A stretch of DNA of 64,000 bases from CAVOHU01 sp963817885 (GTDB lineage Bacteria > Acidobacteriota > Vicinamibacteria > Vicinamibacterales > JAKQTR01): NCBI GenBank assembly GCA_963817885.1, contig CAWFQE010000008.1:124001-188000 (forward strand), in the 5' to 3' direction. This document shows, piece by piece, positions 57,401 through 64,000 of the stretch (position 1 is the first letter of the stretch; every line of letters begins with the position of its first letter). Below the pieces are notes generated by a model. The model saw only the letters and a program-made list of their open reading frames with translations, ran no database searches and was not told the origin of the DNA. The position numbers and the translations under genes were made by a program.

Positions 57401-58551
57401 GCGATCGGACCGGCCCGCGTATGCCTACCTGCTGATTCCTCCCGAGGAGAACCTGTCGCCGGTTGCGAAGAAACGGCTCGCCGCGATCCGGGAGTTCAGC
57501 GACCTGGGCAGCGGGTTCCGGGTGGCCGCGCTCGACCTCGAAATCCGCGGGGCGGGCAACCTGCTTGGCGGCGAACAGAGCGGACAGATCGATGCCGTCG
57601 GCTTCGAGATGTACATGAAGCTGCTCGAGCAGACCGTGCGCGAGCTGAAGGGCGAGGAGATCGAAGACGAGACGCGGGCGACGGTGAACCTGGGCATCGA
57701 CCTTCGCATCGATGAGCAGTTCGTACCGGACATGTCCCAGCGTCTCGTGCTCTACCGCCGCGTGGCCGCCGCACGCAACGATCGCGAGCTCGACCAGGTC
57801 ATGGACGAAATCCGGGACCGATACGGACCGCCGCCCGATTCGGTGCTGAGCCTCGAGGCGTTCGGCCGGATTCGCATCCTCGCCGATCGCCTCGGTGTCG
57901 AATCGCTCGACCGCCAGGGCTCCACCGTCGTCTTAAAGTTCAGGGATGACGGCCGGCGTGCGCCCGATCCGGCGAGACTCATCAGGATCATTCGCGATCG
58001 CTCGGATGTTCAGCTGGTGCCGCCGGGGACGATCAAGCTGAAACTGGGAACCCCCGACGGGGGAGCTGGATCGCGGGCGGGCCGGCCGGGAGCCGGCGAG
58101 GCGAGGCGCGAGGGCGGAGGGGAGTCCCGGCCTGGAATACCGGGTTCAGCTCCGCGACCGGGTCTTCAGCCGAGGCAGGCGGGTGAGAGAACAGAAGGCC
58201 GTCCGGCTGGCACCGGCGGAGTGTCTTCGCCGCGTGGTTCCCTCAGTTCATGGGAACTGCTGGGGAGGGACCCGGGTGGGCGGACAGGGCCGTCGCGGCC
58301 GTTTCCCGGCAGGCCATCCGGAATCCGACACCCCCCCGACCAGCACCGGGGGGATTCGACAGCCCGGCCGGACCGCCGGTCCGCGCGAAGGTGGCGTGTC
58401 GAAGTCGTGGTGGACGACGCGCGCGACCTCGGGCGAAGTGAAGCCGGGATTCACGAAAGAAGAGATCCTGAGGCCGCCCAAGGAGGATCCCAGGGCGCGT
58501 GGCGGCGTGCTGACCGTGGTCAACTCGCTGCTGAACGCCCTGCTTGAATGA
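54440..58551 (+). CDS. mfd: Transcription-repair coupling factor Mfd (two frame breaks)
   Basis: Mfd removes stalled RNA polymerase and recruits UvrA. Three successive frames encode it. The first (54440 to ~55360) is the UvrB-like N-terminal module (FPSQEVDPYRGMAPHMRVTS). The second (to ~58050-58380) is the RNA-polymerase-interaction domain (LKPGDFVVHVDHGIGAFVGL) and translocase (RLLCGDVGYGKTEVAMRAAF, LLVVDEEQRFGVAHKERIKH, QLRGRVGRSD). The third ends with GEVKPGFTKEEILRPPKEDP. Two +1 insertions explain it, giving ~1369 residues. That is longer than usual because of Ala/Pro/Gly-rich linkers at ~55500-55630, ~56100-56200 and ~58060-58390. Confidence 0.92.
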
Positions 58552-58577
58552 TAAAATGGGGATTCCGCCTGAATGAA

Positions 58578-58636
58578 ATCACACCCGGAGTGACTTCCTC
58601 GAGGCGGCGAGAGCGGGAAACCACCCCGGGTGTGAT
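58578..58636. repeat. 11-bp perfect inverted repeat before the SurA-like gene
   Basis: Arms ATCACACCCGG (58578-58588) and CCGGGTGTGAT (58626-58636) around a 37-bp spacer, in the 128-bp gap between mfd and the next gene. It could be an operator or a dispersed palindrome. Confidence 0.6.
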
Positions 58637-58679
58637 GTCTTCCTGGCGAAGAGAATCCCCCGAAGAAAAGAGCATTCTG

Positions 58680-59921
58680 ATGTCCCAGTTTCGAATCGCG
58701 GCGCTGTCGTCGCTCCTGCTCGCCGTGGCTGCGGCAGCGATGGCGCAGCAACCGCCGGCAACCCAGCAGCCGCCCGCAACGCAGCAGCCGCCCGCCGCCC
58801 AGCAGCCGCCCGACGCAGCAACCGCCGGCCACCCAGCAGCCGCCGCGGCGCAGCAGCCGCCTGCGGCGCAGCAGCCGCTCGCGGCGCAGCAACCGCCGGC
58901 CCCGGCTTCCACCACCGCGCCAGCCGAGATTCTCGAGCAGATCATCGTCAAGGTGAATGGCGACATCATCACCAAGACCGACCTCGAAGCGCGGCAGCTC
59001 TCGGCGATCCGCGCGAGGCGGCAGCAACTGTCCGACGAAGAGCTGCGGAAGGCCGTCGAGGAGATGACGCCGGACCTGCTCGTGGATTCGGTCGACGAGC
59101 TGCTGCTGCTGCAGCGCGGCAAGGAGCTTGGCTACAAGCTCAGCGACGAGCAGTTCAAGCGCGTCCTCGAGAACATCCGCAAGGAGAACAAGCTCGACAC
59201 CGACGAGGCGTTCCAGGCGGCGCTCAAGCAGGAAGGCATGACGCTGGCCGACCTGAGGAAGCAGCTGGAGCGCCAGATGATCGTCAACCAGGTGCAGCAG
59301 GCCGAGGTGGGAAGCAAGATCGGCATGACTGAGGACGAGGCCCGGAAGTACTACGACGATCACAAGACCGAATTCACCACGCCGGCCACGCTCACCCTGC
59401 GCGAGCTGGTCGTCAACGTGCAGACCGACGGCAAGATGATCAACGTCGGCCTCGATGATGCGGCCAAGGCGAAGTGCCAGCAGGCGCTCGAGCGCGTCAG
59501 AGGGGGCGAACCCTTCGAGAAGGTGGTGGCCGAAGTCTCCGAGTCGCCTTCGAAGGCGAATGGGGGCCTGGTCGGGCCGCTCAACCATGACGAGCTGAGC
59601 CCCGAAATCCAGAAGATGGTCGATCCGCTCAAACCGGGAGGCGTCACCGACGTCTTCCGCACGTCGAAGGGATGGGCGATCCTGAAGGTCGAAGCGCACA
59701 CCCCGGCCGTCGTGCTCGGGTTCGACCAGGCGCGCGAGCAGATCGCCAACAAGGTGGCCGAGAACAAGCGGCGCGATGAGCTGGACAAGTACCTCAACAG
59801 GCTGCGCACGCAGGCGATCATCGAGTGGAAGAATGACGACCTGCACAAGATCTACGACGCGCGCCTCGCGGCGCTCGAGAAGGAAGCGACGAAGGACCTG
59901 CCGAAAGTCCCCGTGAAGTAG
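58680..59921 (+). CDS. SurA-like periplasmic peptidyl-prolyl isomerase/chaperone
   Basis: This 413-residue protein has a signal peptide (MSQFRIAALSSLLLAVAAAA) and a Gln/Pro/Ala repeat (AQQPPATQQPPATQQPPAAQ..). A SurA N-terminal chaperone domain (IIVKVNGDIITKTDLEARQL) and a parvulin domain (TLTLRELVVNVQTD..GGLVGPLNHDELSPEIQ..VFRTSKGWAILKVE) follow. The C-terminal helices are intact. It should assist outer-membrane protein folding. The ATG at 58680 is chosen for the signal peptide; the frame is open further upstream. Confidence 0.94.
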   Translation: MSQFRIAALSSLLLAVAAAAMAQQPPATQQPPATQQPPAAQQPPDAATAGHPAAAAAQQPPAAQQPLAAQQPPAPASTTAPAEILEQIIVKVNGDIITKTDLEARQLSAIRARRQQLSDEELRKAVEEMTPDLLVDSVDELLLLQRGKELGYKLSDEQFKRVLENIRKENKLDTDEAFQAALKQEGMTLADLRKQLERQMIVNQVQQAEVGSKIGMTEDEARKYYDDHKTEFTTPATLTLRELVVNVQTDGKMINVGLDDAAKAKCQQALERVRGGEPFEKVVAEVSESPSKANGGLVGPLNHDELSPEIQKMVDPLKPGGVTDVFRTSKGWAILKVEAHTPAVVLGFDQAREQIANKVAENKRRDELDKYLNRLRTQAIIEWKNDDLHKIYDARLAALEKEATKDLPKVPVK

Positions 59922-59960
59922 CCGCGCCGGCCCCGAGCCGCGACGCGCTAAAATGGACCG

Positions 59961-60506
59961 GTGGACAGCCTCGAAGCTCAGGCGCCAGGCTCCAGCCTCA
60001 ATCCGGACTCGAACCACGAGGCGCCGTGGTTCGCACTCTGGGTCCGATCCCGCGCGGAAAAGGCCGTGTTCGATCAGCTCGTACGCAAGCACATCGAAGC
60101 GTTCCTGCCGACCGTGAACAGGTGGAGCCGGTGGAAGGATCGCAAGAAGCTGATCGCGTGGCCGCTCTTCCCCGGCTACTGCTTCGCACGGTTCGATCTG
60201 CGGAACATCCTCGACGTGCGCAAGTGCGCGGGCGTCGTCTCGGTGGTGTCGTTCGAAGGCCTGCCGGCGCCGATTCCGTCCGACCAGATCACGGCCGTCC
60301 AGACGCTGGTTGCCAGTGAGCTGAAATACGATCCGTGCCCGGCGCTGCACGAGGGAGACCTGGTGGAAGTGGTGCACGGCGCGCTGAAAGGCGTCACGGG
60401 GCGGCTGGTCCGCAAGGGCCCGAAGACCCGGCTGGTGCTGTCGATCACCATGATCAACCGCGCGGTGTCGGTCGCCATCGATGCCGCAGACGTGCGGGCT
60501 TATTAG
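59961..60506 (+). CDS. NusG-family transcription antiterminator paralogue (UpxY/RfaH-like)
   Basis: This 181-residue protein has a NusG N-terminal domain (APWFALWVRSRAEKAVFDQL, IEAFLPTVNRWSRWKDRKKL, WPLFPGYCFARFDLRNILDV) and a KOW domain (HEGDLVEVVHGALKGVTGRL). Specialised NusG paralogues of this form promote readthrough of polysaccharide operons. It is unlike housekeeping NusG, which normally sits with secE and ribosomal genes. The GTG start at 59961 is tentative. The exporter genes 7-9 kb upstream are possible targets, but this is inference. Confidence 0.9.
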   Translation: MDSLEAQAPGSSLNPDSNHEAPWFALWVRSRAEKAVFDQLVRKHIEAFLPTVNRWSRWKDRKKLIAWPLFPGYCFARFDLRNILDVRKCAGVVSVVSFEGLPAPIPSDQITAVQTLVASELKYDPCPALHEGDLVEVVHGALKGVTGRLVRKGPKTRLVLSITMINRAVSVAIDAADVRAY

Positions 60507-60679
60507 CAGGTTATAGGTTATAGGTTATAGGTTACAGGGTGCACGTCAGAGGGTGCAGGTTGCAGAGGAGCTTGACATCAAGGCGCGCCGTGGTTGGTGC
60601 CTCTGCATTCCCTACGCCGCTGGCGCAGTGCCCTCAGCCCTCTGCCCTATAACCTGTAACCTATAACCTATAACCTATC
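60507..60679. repeat. Heptad-repeat element K (TAYAGGT type), inverted arrays
   Basis: Units AGGTTATAGGTTATAGGTTA.. at 60510-60540 follow the NusG-like stop; a ~105-bp core with direct GTGCACGTCAGAGGGTGCA-type repeats comes next. Five to six inverted units (CTATAAC, CTGTAAC) at 60645-60679 end 4 bp before the dusB ATG. Confidence 0.9.
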
Positions 60680-60683
60680 TCCC

Positions 60684-61859
60684 ATGACCCGCCCGTCCTT
60701 CCCCTCACTGTCTTCTCCGCTGGCCCTCGCCCCGATGGCGGGCATGACCGACACGGCGTTCCGCCGGCTGGTCAAGCGCCACGGAGGATGCGGCCTGGTC
60801 GTGTCGGAGATGGTGAGCTCCGAGGGCCTCGTGCGCGGCGCGGGCCGCACGCTCGAGTACGCGGAGTTCACCGAGGAAGAGCGACCGGTCGCGATCCAGA
60901 TCTTCGGCGGCGATCCGATCAAGATGGCCGAGGCCGCGCAGGTGGTCGAGCGGTTGGGCGCCGACATCGTCGACATCAACATGGGCTGCCCCGTGCCGAA
61001 GGTCTCGAAGAACAGCGCCGGATGCAGCCTGATGCGCAAGCCTGAAACCGCGGCGAGGATCGTGGCCGCGATGGCCCGGGCGGTGAAGATCCCCGTCACG
61101 GTGAAGATGCGCGCGGGCTGGAACGACACCGAGCTGAACGCGCCCGAGCTGGCGAAGATGGTCGAGCAGGCGGGCGCCTCGGCGGTGACCGTGCACGGGC
61201 GGACCGCGGCGCAGGCCTATCACGGCCTCGCAGACTGGAGCATGGTGGCGCGCGTGGCGCGCGGCGTCGGCATCCCGGTGTTCGGCAGCGGCGACCTGGT
61301 TCGGCCCGAACAGATCGTGGACGCGCTTGGCGACACGTCGATTGCCGGGGCCTTCGTCGGCCGCGGCATCCTCGCCAACCCATGGCTGTTCGCGCAGGCG
61401 ACCGACCTGCTGAAGGGCCGGCCCATGCGCGAGGTGTCGCTCGAGGAGCGCGGACGGTTCCTGCTCGAGTACATCGACCTGCTGCTCAACGAAGGTGTGA
61501 ACGAAGCGGAGGGGTTCCGTCACGTTGCGGCAGGTGCGGGGACCGACGATCCCGACGACGCGATGCTGGCGGCGGAGCAGCAGTCCGAGGACAATCGCCT
61601 GCCGGGCGCAGGCGATCAAGTCGGGACGGCGCCCCATGAATCCGCGGCACGGCGTGTCCAGAAGCAGGGCGGGGAGTCGGCTCCGACCGGCCGGGCGCGG
61701 TGGGTCGTCAACAAGGTGCGAGCGCTCAGCGCGTGGTACACGAAGGGGATCGATGGCGGGTCGCAGCTGCGCTTCGCCATCAACCATGCGGGCTCGATTG
61801 CCGCTGTGCGTGAGCTGGTTGCCGAGTTCTACGGGCTCGGCAACGCGATTCGAGTCTAG
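60684..61859 (+). CDS. dusB: tRNA-dihydrouridine synthase (DusB-like)
   Basis: This 391-residue flavoenzyme reduces uridines in tRNA D-loops. The TIM-barrel motifs LALAPMAGMTDTAFRRLVKR, VAIQIFGGDPIKMAEAAQVV, IVDINMGCPVPKVSKNSAGC (catalytic Cys), VTVHGRTAAQAYHGLADWSM and IPVFGSGDLVRPEQIVDALG are all present. It is ~60 residues longer than usual, owing to a low-complexity polar insert (about residues 278-330) between barrel and helical domain. The end overlaps the next gene's end in a CTAG. Confidence 0.95.
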   Translation: MTRPSFPSLSSPLALAPMAGMTDTAFRRLVKRHGGCGLVVSEMVSSEGLVRGAGRTLEYAEFTEEERPVAIQIFGGDPIKMAEAAQVVERLGADIVDINMGCPVPKVSKNSAGCSLMRKPETAARIVAAMARAVKIPVTVKMRAGWNDTELNAPELAKMVEQAGASAVTVHGRTAAQAYHGLADWSMVARVARGVGIPVFGSGDLVRPEQIVDALGDTSIAGAFVGRGILANPWLFAQATDLLKGRPMREVSLEERGRFLLEYIDLLLNEGVNEAEGFRHVAAGAGTDDPDDAMLAAEQQSEDNRLPGAGDQVGTAPHESAARRVQKQGGESAPTGRARWVVNKVRALSAWYTKGIDGGSQLRFAINHAGSIAAVRELVAEFYGLGNAIRV

Positions 61860-62266
61860 AAGTCGTCGTCACCCATCGGCGGCATCGGACCGCCGCCACC
61901 GATGCCCGGCGCGCTTCCGATCGCACCGTCGGCATCCTCTCCGCCGACATTGCCGCCCGCCATTTCTTCCTCGATGGCCTGCTCCACGTCGTCGCCCATG
62001 TCCTCGCCCATTTCGGTGCCCATCCGCTTCATGAACTTTGCGACGCTGCGCGGGTCATTTTCGTCGAGGCCCGCGAGCGCGGACGGGTCGGCCAGCGAGT
62101 CGAGTCGAGCGTCTTCGGACTTGGGAGAGGCGAAGCGCGACCACAGCCGCTCGAGATCGTCGGCGCCGCAGTGCTTGCAGCGCACTTCACCGACGCGATC
62201 GCGCGAGAGCACCAGGGCGGTCGTCTTGCGCTTGCAGGCGCGGCATTCGAATTCGTAGATTGGCAT
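61856..62266 (-). CDS. FmdB-type zinc-ribbon protein
   Basis: This 136-residue protein begins with the family signature MPIYEFECRACKRKTTALVL and has a second pair VRCKHCGADDLERLW; the two CxxC form a zinc ribbon. The C-terminus is acidic and Gly/Pro-rich (GGGGPMPPMGDDDF) after a helical segment (SVAKFMKRMGTEMGEDMGDD). It is a second FmdB copy, intact, and supports the frame correction of the one at 13.5 kb. Confidence 0.93.
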   Translation of the reverse strand: MPIYEFECRACKRKTTALVLSRDRVGEVRCKHCGADDLERLWSRFASPKSEDARLDSLADPSALAGLDENDPRSVAKFMKRMGTEMGEDMGDDVEQAIEEEMAGGNVGGEDADGAIGSAPGIGGGGPMPPMGDDDF

Positions 62267-62302
62267 GGCTCGATCGCCTTCCCGATCAATACCGCAACGT
62301 CA

Positions 62303-63786
62303 TCAGCGCGGTGGCTTACGGGGGCCGCGTGGACCGGGGCCGCCCCGGCCCGGTGGTCTCCCGGGTCGATCGAATTTCTGCGGAGCCGGACCGCGGCGCC
62401 CTTCCTTCCACTGCGGCTTTGGCTGACGGGGGCCGCCCGGCGCGCCGAGCCCCCACCCGGGTTTGGTCCCTGGGCCCCTGGATTCGGGCGCGCGTCCTCT
62501 GAAGTCGGGTTTGGGGCCGCGCGAGTCCGGACGCGGGCCGCCGAAGCCGGGTTTGGGACCGCGAAAGTCCGGCTTCGGTCCGCGGAAGTCTGACTTGGGC
62601 CCGCGCGAGTCCGGACGCGGTCCGCGAAAGTCCGGTTTGGGACCACGGAAGTCCGGCTTCGGTCCGCGGAAGTCGGACTTGGGTCCACGCGCACTCAGGC
62701 TCCGGACCTCGCGAGGTCGGGTCGCGGGCCGCGGAAGTCGGGCCGCGCGCCACGGTATTCGGGCTTCGGCCCCCGCGAGTCCGGACGTGGTCCCCGAGAC
62801 TCCGGCTTCGGTCCGCGCGAAGTCCGGACTCGGTCCCCGAACTCGGGCTTCGCACCACGGAACTCCGGCTTGGGACCGCGGAAGTCTGGCTTTGGGCCGC
62901 GGAAGGCCGGTTTGGAGCCACGGTATTCAGGCTTCGGTCCACGGAAGTCGGACTTGGGCCCGCGGAATTCAGGCTTCGGACCTCGTGAGTCTGGGCGCGG
63001 GCCGCGGAAGTCGGGTTTCGCGCCACGGTATTCAGGCTTCGGGCCCCGGAATTCGGGTCTTGGCCCGCGCGAATCAGGTCCGGGTCCCCGCAAGTCTGGT
63101 CGCGGGTCCTTCCACGCCGGTCGCGAGCCGCCAGCCGCCGGCCAATCTCCACCAGAGCGTGGTCCCTCGAACCCCGGCTTCGGGCCGCGCGAGTCCGGAC
63201 GCGGGCCGCGGAAGTCCGCCTTCGGCCCGCGCGAATCAGGCCCGGGTCCCCGCAGGTCGGGTCTCGGGTCCTTCCACGCCGGTCGCGAGCCGCCAGCCGC
63301 CGGCCGCTCTCCTTCGGGCGGAAGCGCCTGAGAATCAGGCTTCGGTTCACGCAGATCGGGCCTCGGGTCCTTCCACTCCGGCCTCGGGGCGCCCTCTGAC
63401 TGACCCTGTTCCTCGTCGCGTGGCCCGCTGAACCCAGGCTTGGGTCCGCCTCGTCCTCCAAGGAACTTCGCCTTCCACGCCTTGCGCCGCGCGCCCGGCT
63501 CGTGTTCGGCCGGCAGGCGCTTGGGATCGCGGTGTTCGCCTCCCGGTCGCCAGTCGCGCCCGCGCCTCCCTTCAAGCCTGGCTTCATTCTCGACGCGCTG
63601 CTTGTCGGCCGCGGCCGCCTCGGGCGAATCCCACAGCCGTCCGTTCGCGAACCACTTCATGATTGCGCCGGGGTTCTTGCGCTTGAGCTGATTGAGCGTC
63701 GGCAGCAGTTCTTCCTGCATCTTCGAACGGAAGGCTGTCGCCGAGCCGTCGAGGACGATGGTCCAGTAGGTGTAGCGGGGTGGCAT
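62303..63786 (-). CDS. Protein with (GPKPDFR)n repeats, unknown function (two frame breaks)
   Basis: The N-terminal ~60 residues are a compact domain (MPPRYTYWTIVLDGSATAFR, KNPGAIMKWFANGRLWDSPE). I associate it with an uncharacterised family of Acidobacteriota. After a basic linker (KRLPAEHEPGARRKAWKAKF) about 40 seven-residue units G-P-K/R-P-D/E-F/S/Y-R follow. The frame shifts twice near 62690-62720; removing two bases gives a 493-residue product ending KPPR at a TGA (62303-62305). A compensated -1/+1 pair may lie near 62830. The highly basic RG-rich tail suggests RNA or DNA binding (inference). Confidence 0.78.
62480..63350. repeat. 21-bp tandem repeat tract within the repeat protein
   Basis: Degenerate 21-bp units (e.g. 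GGACCGAAGTCCGACTTCCG on the minus strand) encode the seven-residue repeat. The tract is interrupted at ~63100-63180 and ~63260-63320 by near-identical longer blocks (a PAAGGSRPAWKDPRPDLRG unit) duplicated about 160 bp apart. Confidence 0.85.
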
Positions 63787-63926
63787 GGTGCAGCGATCAT
63801 ACCTCGCGGCGGTTGTCGCGCGGCCCGCGGCGTGTTGCTCCTCGCCCAAAGTACTTCGACCGTGGACCTCGGTGCGCCCGAGCGTCGCCGCACCCGATTG
63901 ACGCCACCCGATTGGGGCGCCACAAT

Positions 63927-64000
63927 ATGATCATGTCGAAGGAGCCTTCCAACTGGCGTCACCCGTCAACGCGGGCCTCATTGGTCCGAGACGGGGTACT
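63927..64000 (+). CDS. Start of a probable PLP-dependent O-succinylhomoserine sulfhydrylase/cystathionine synthase
   Basis: Two in-frame ATGs (63927 and 63933) open a frame that runs off the right edge: MSKEPSNWRHPSTRASLV and RDGVL. The W-R-x-x-T-R..LV-R-x-G pattern resembles the extreme N-terminus of MetZ/MetB-type enzymes. Only ~24 codons are visible, so this is tentative. A GGGG tract lies upstream. The gene is divergent from the repeat-protein gene. Confidence 0.45.
   Translation, partial: MIMSKEPSNWRHPSTRASLVRDGV

Noticed and set aside
62316..63587. Separate gene in a second frame of the repeat tract
   Set aside because: Frame-shifted translation of the 21-bp repeats; the (GPKPDFR) frame with two single-base corrections gives one coherent protein.

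Overview
This 64 kb window is a GC-rich Gram-negative chromosome segment centred on the replication origin. It best fits Acidobacteriota, probably a Vicinamibacteria-like lineage. That placement is an inference from outer-membrane systems (RND/TolC-type efflux, lipoproteins, a large DUF5916/CBM9-like protein, a SurA-like chaperone), FmdB zinc-ribbon proteins and DUF885; no rRNA is present to confirm it.

Layout. The left 10 kb, all on the minus strand, holds a partial formylglycine-generating-enzyme-like protein, a three-gene RND efflux operon, a DUF5916 protein and an FKBP lipoprotein. Next come tRNA-Ser(UGA) and serS, galU, an FmdB protein, DUF885, rsmI, a TPR protein, a GlmU acetyltransferase half, glmS and a UvrD/PcrA helicase. 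From 23 to 31.5 kb, gyrA, gyrB, dnaN and dnaA run leftward. The putative oriC, with three DnaA boxes, lies at about 31.5-31.74 kb. Rightward from it run rpmH, rnpA, yidD, yidC, jag, mnmE, mnmG, rsmG, two parS sites, parA and parB, so both arms are transcribed away from the origin. Then come selD (read through an in-frame UGA) and an ATP synthase cluster b', b, delta, alpha, [four-helix-bundle gene], gamma, beta, epsilon, with no a or c subunit. The right part holds a PP2C phosphatase, a Wzm/Wzt-type O-antigen exporter, an hldE-like adenylyltransferase, a response regulator, mfd, a SurA-like isomerase, a NusG paralogue, dusB, a second FmdB protein, a GPKPDFR-repeat protein and the start of a probable sulfhydrylase.

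Most unusual is a family of intergenic elements made of 7-bp tandem repeats. Three unit types (TAYAGGT, TTRRGGC, CTAGGGR) occur at eleven places, always between co-directional genes. Most have a G-rich array on the 5' side and its inverted C-rich counterpart on the 3' side, around a short unrelated core. Arrays often start in the upstream stop codon and can run into the next start codon. One element inside the ATP synthase operon carries a small gene for a PF05635-type (23S-IVP/S23) four-helix-bundle protein.

Several conserved genes (fmdB, yidC, mnmG, parA, mfd and the repeat protein) carry single-base frame breaks, almost all +1 insertions. Removing them restores full-length proteins. This looks like insertion-biased sequencing error, but parA has six breaks in 0.8 kb and may be a real pseudogene.
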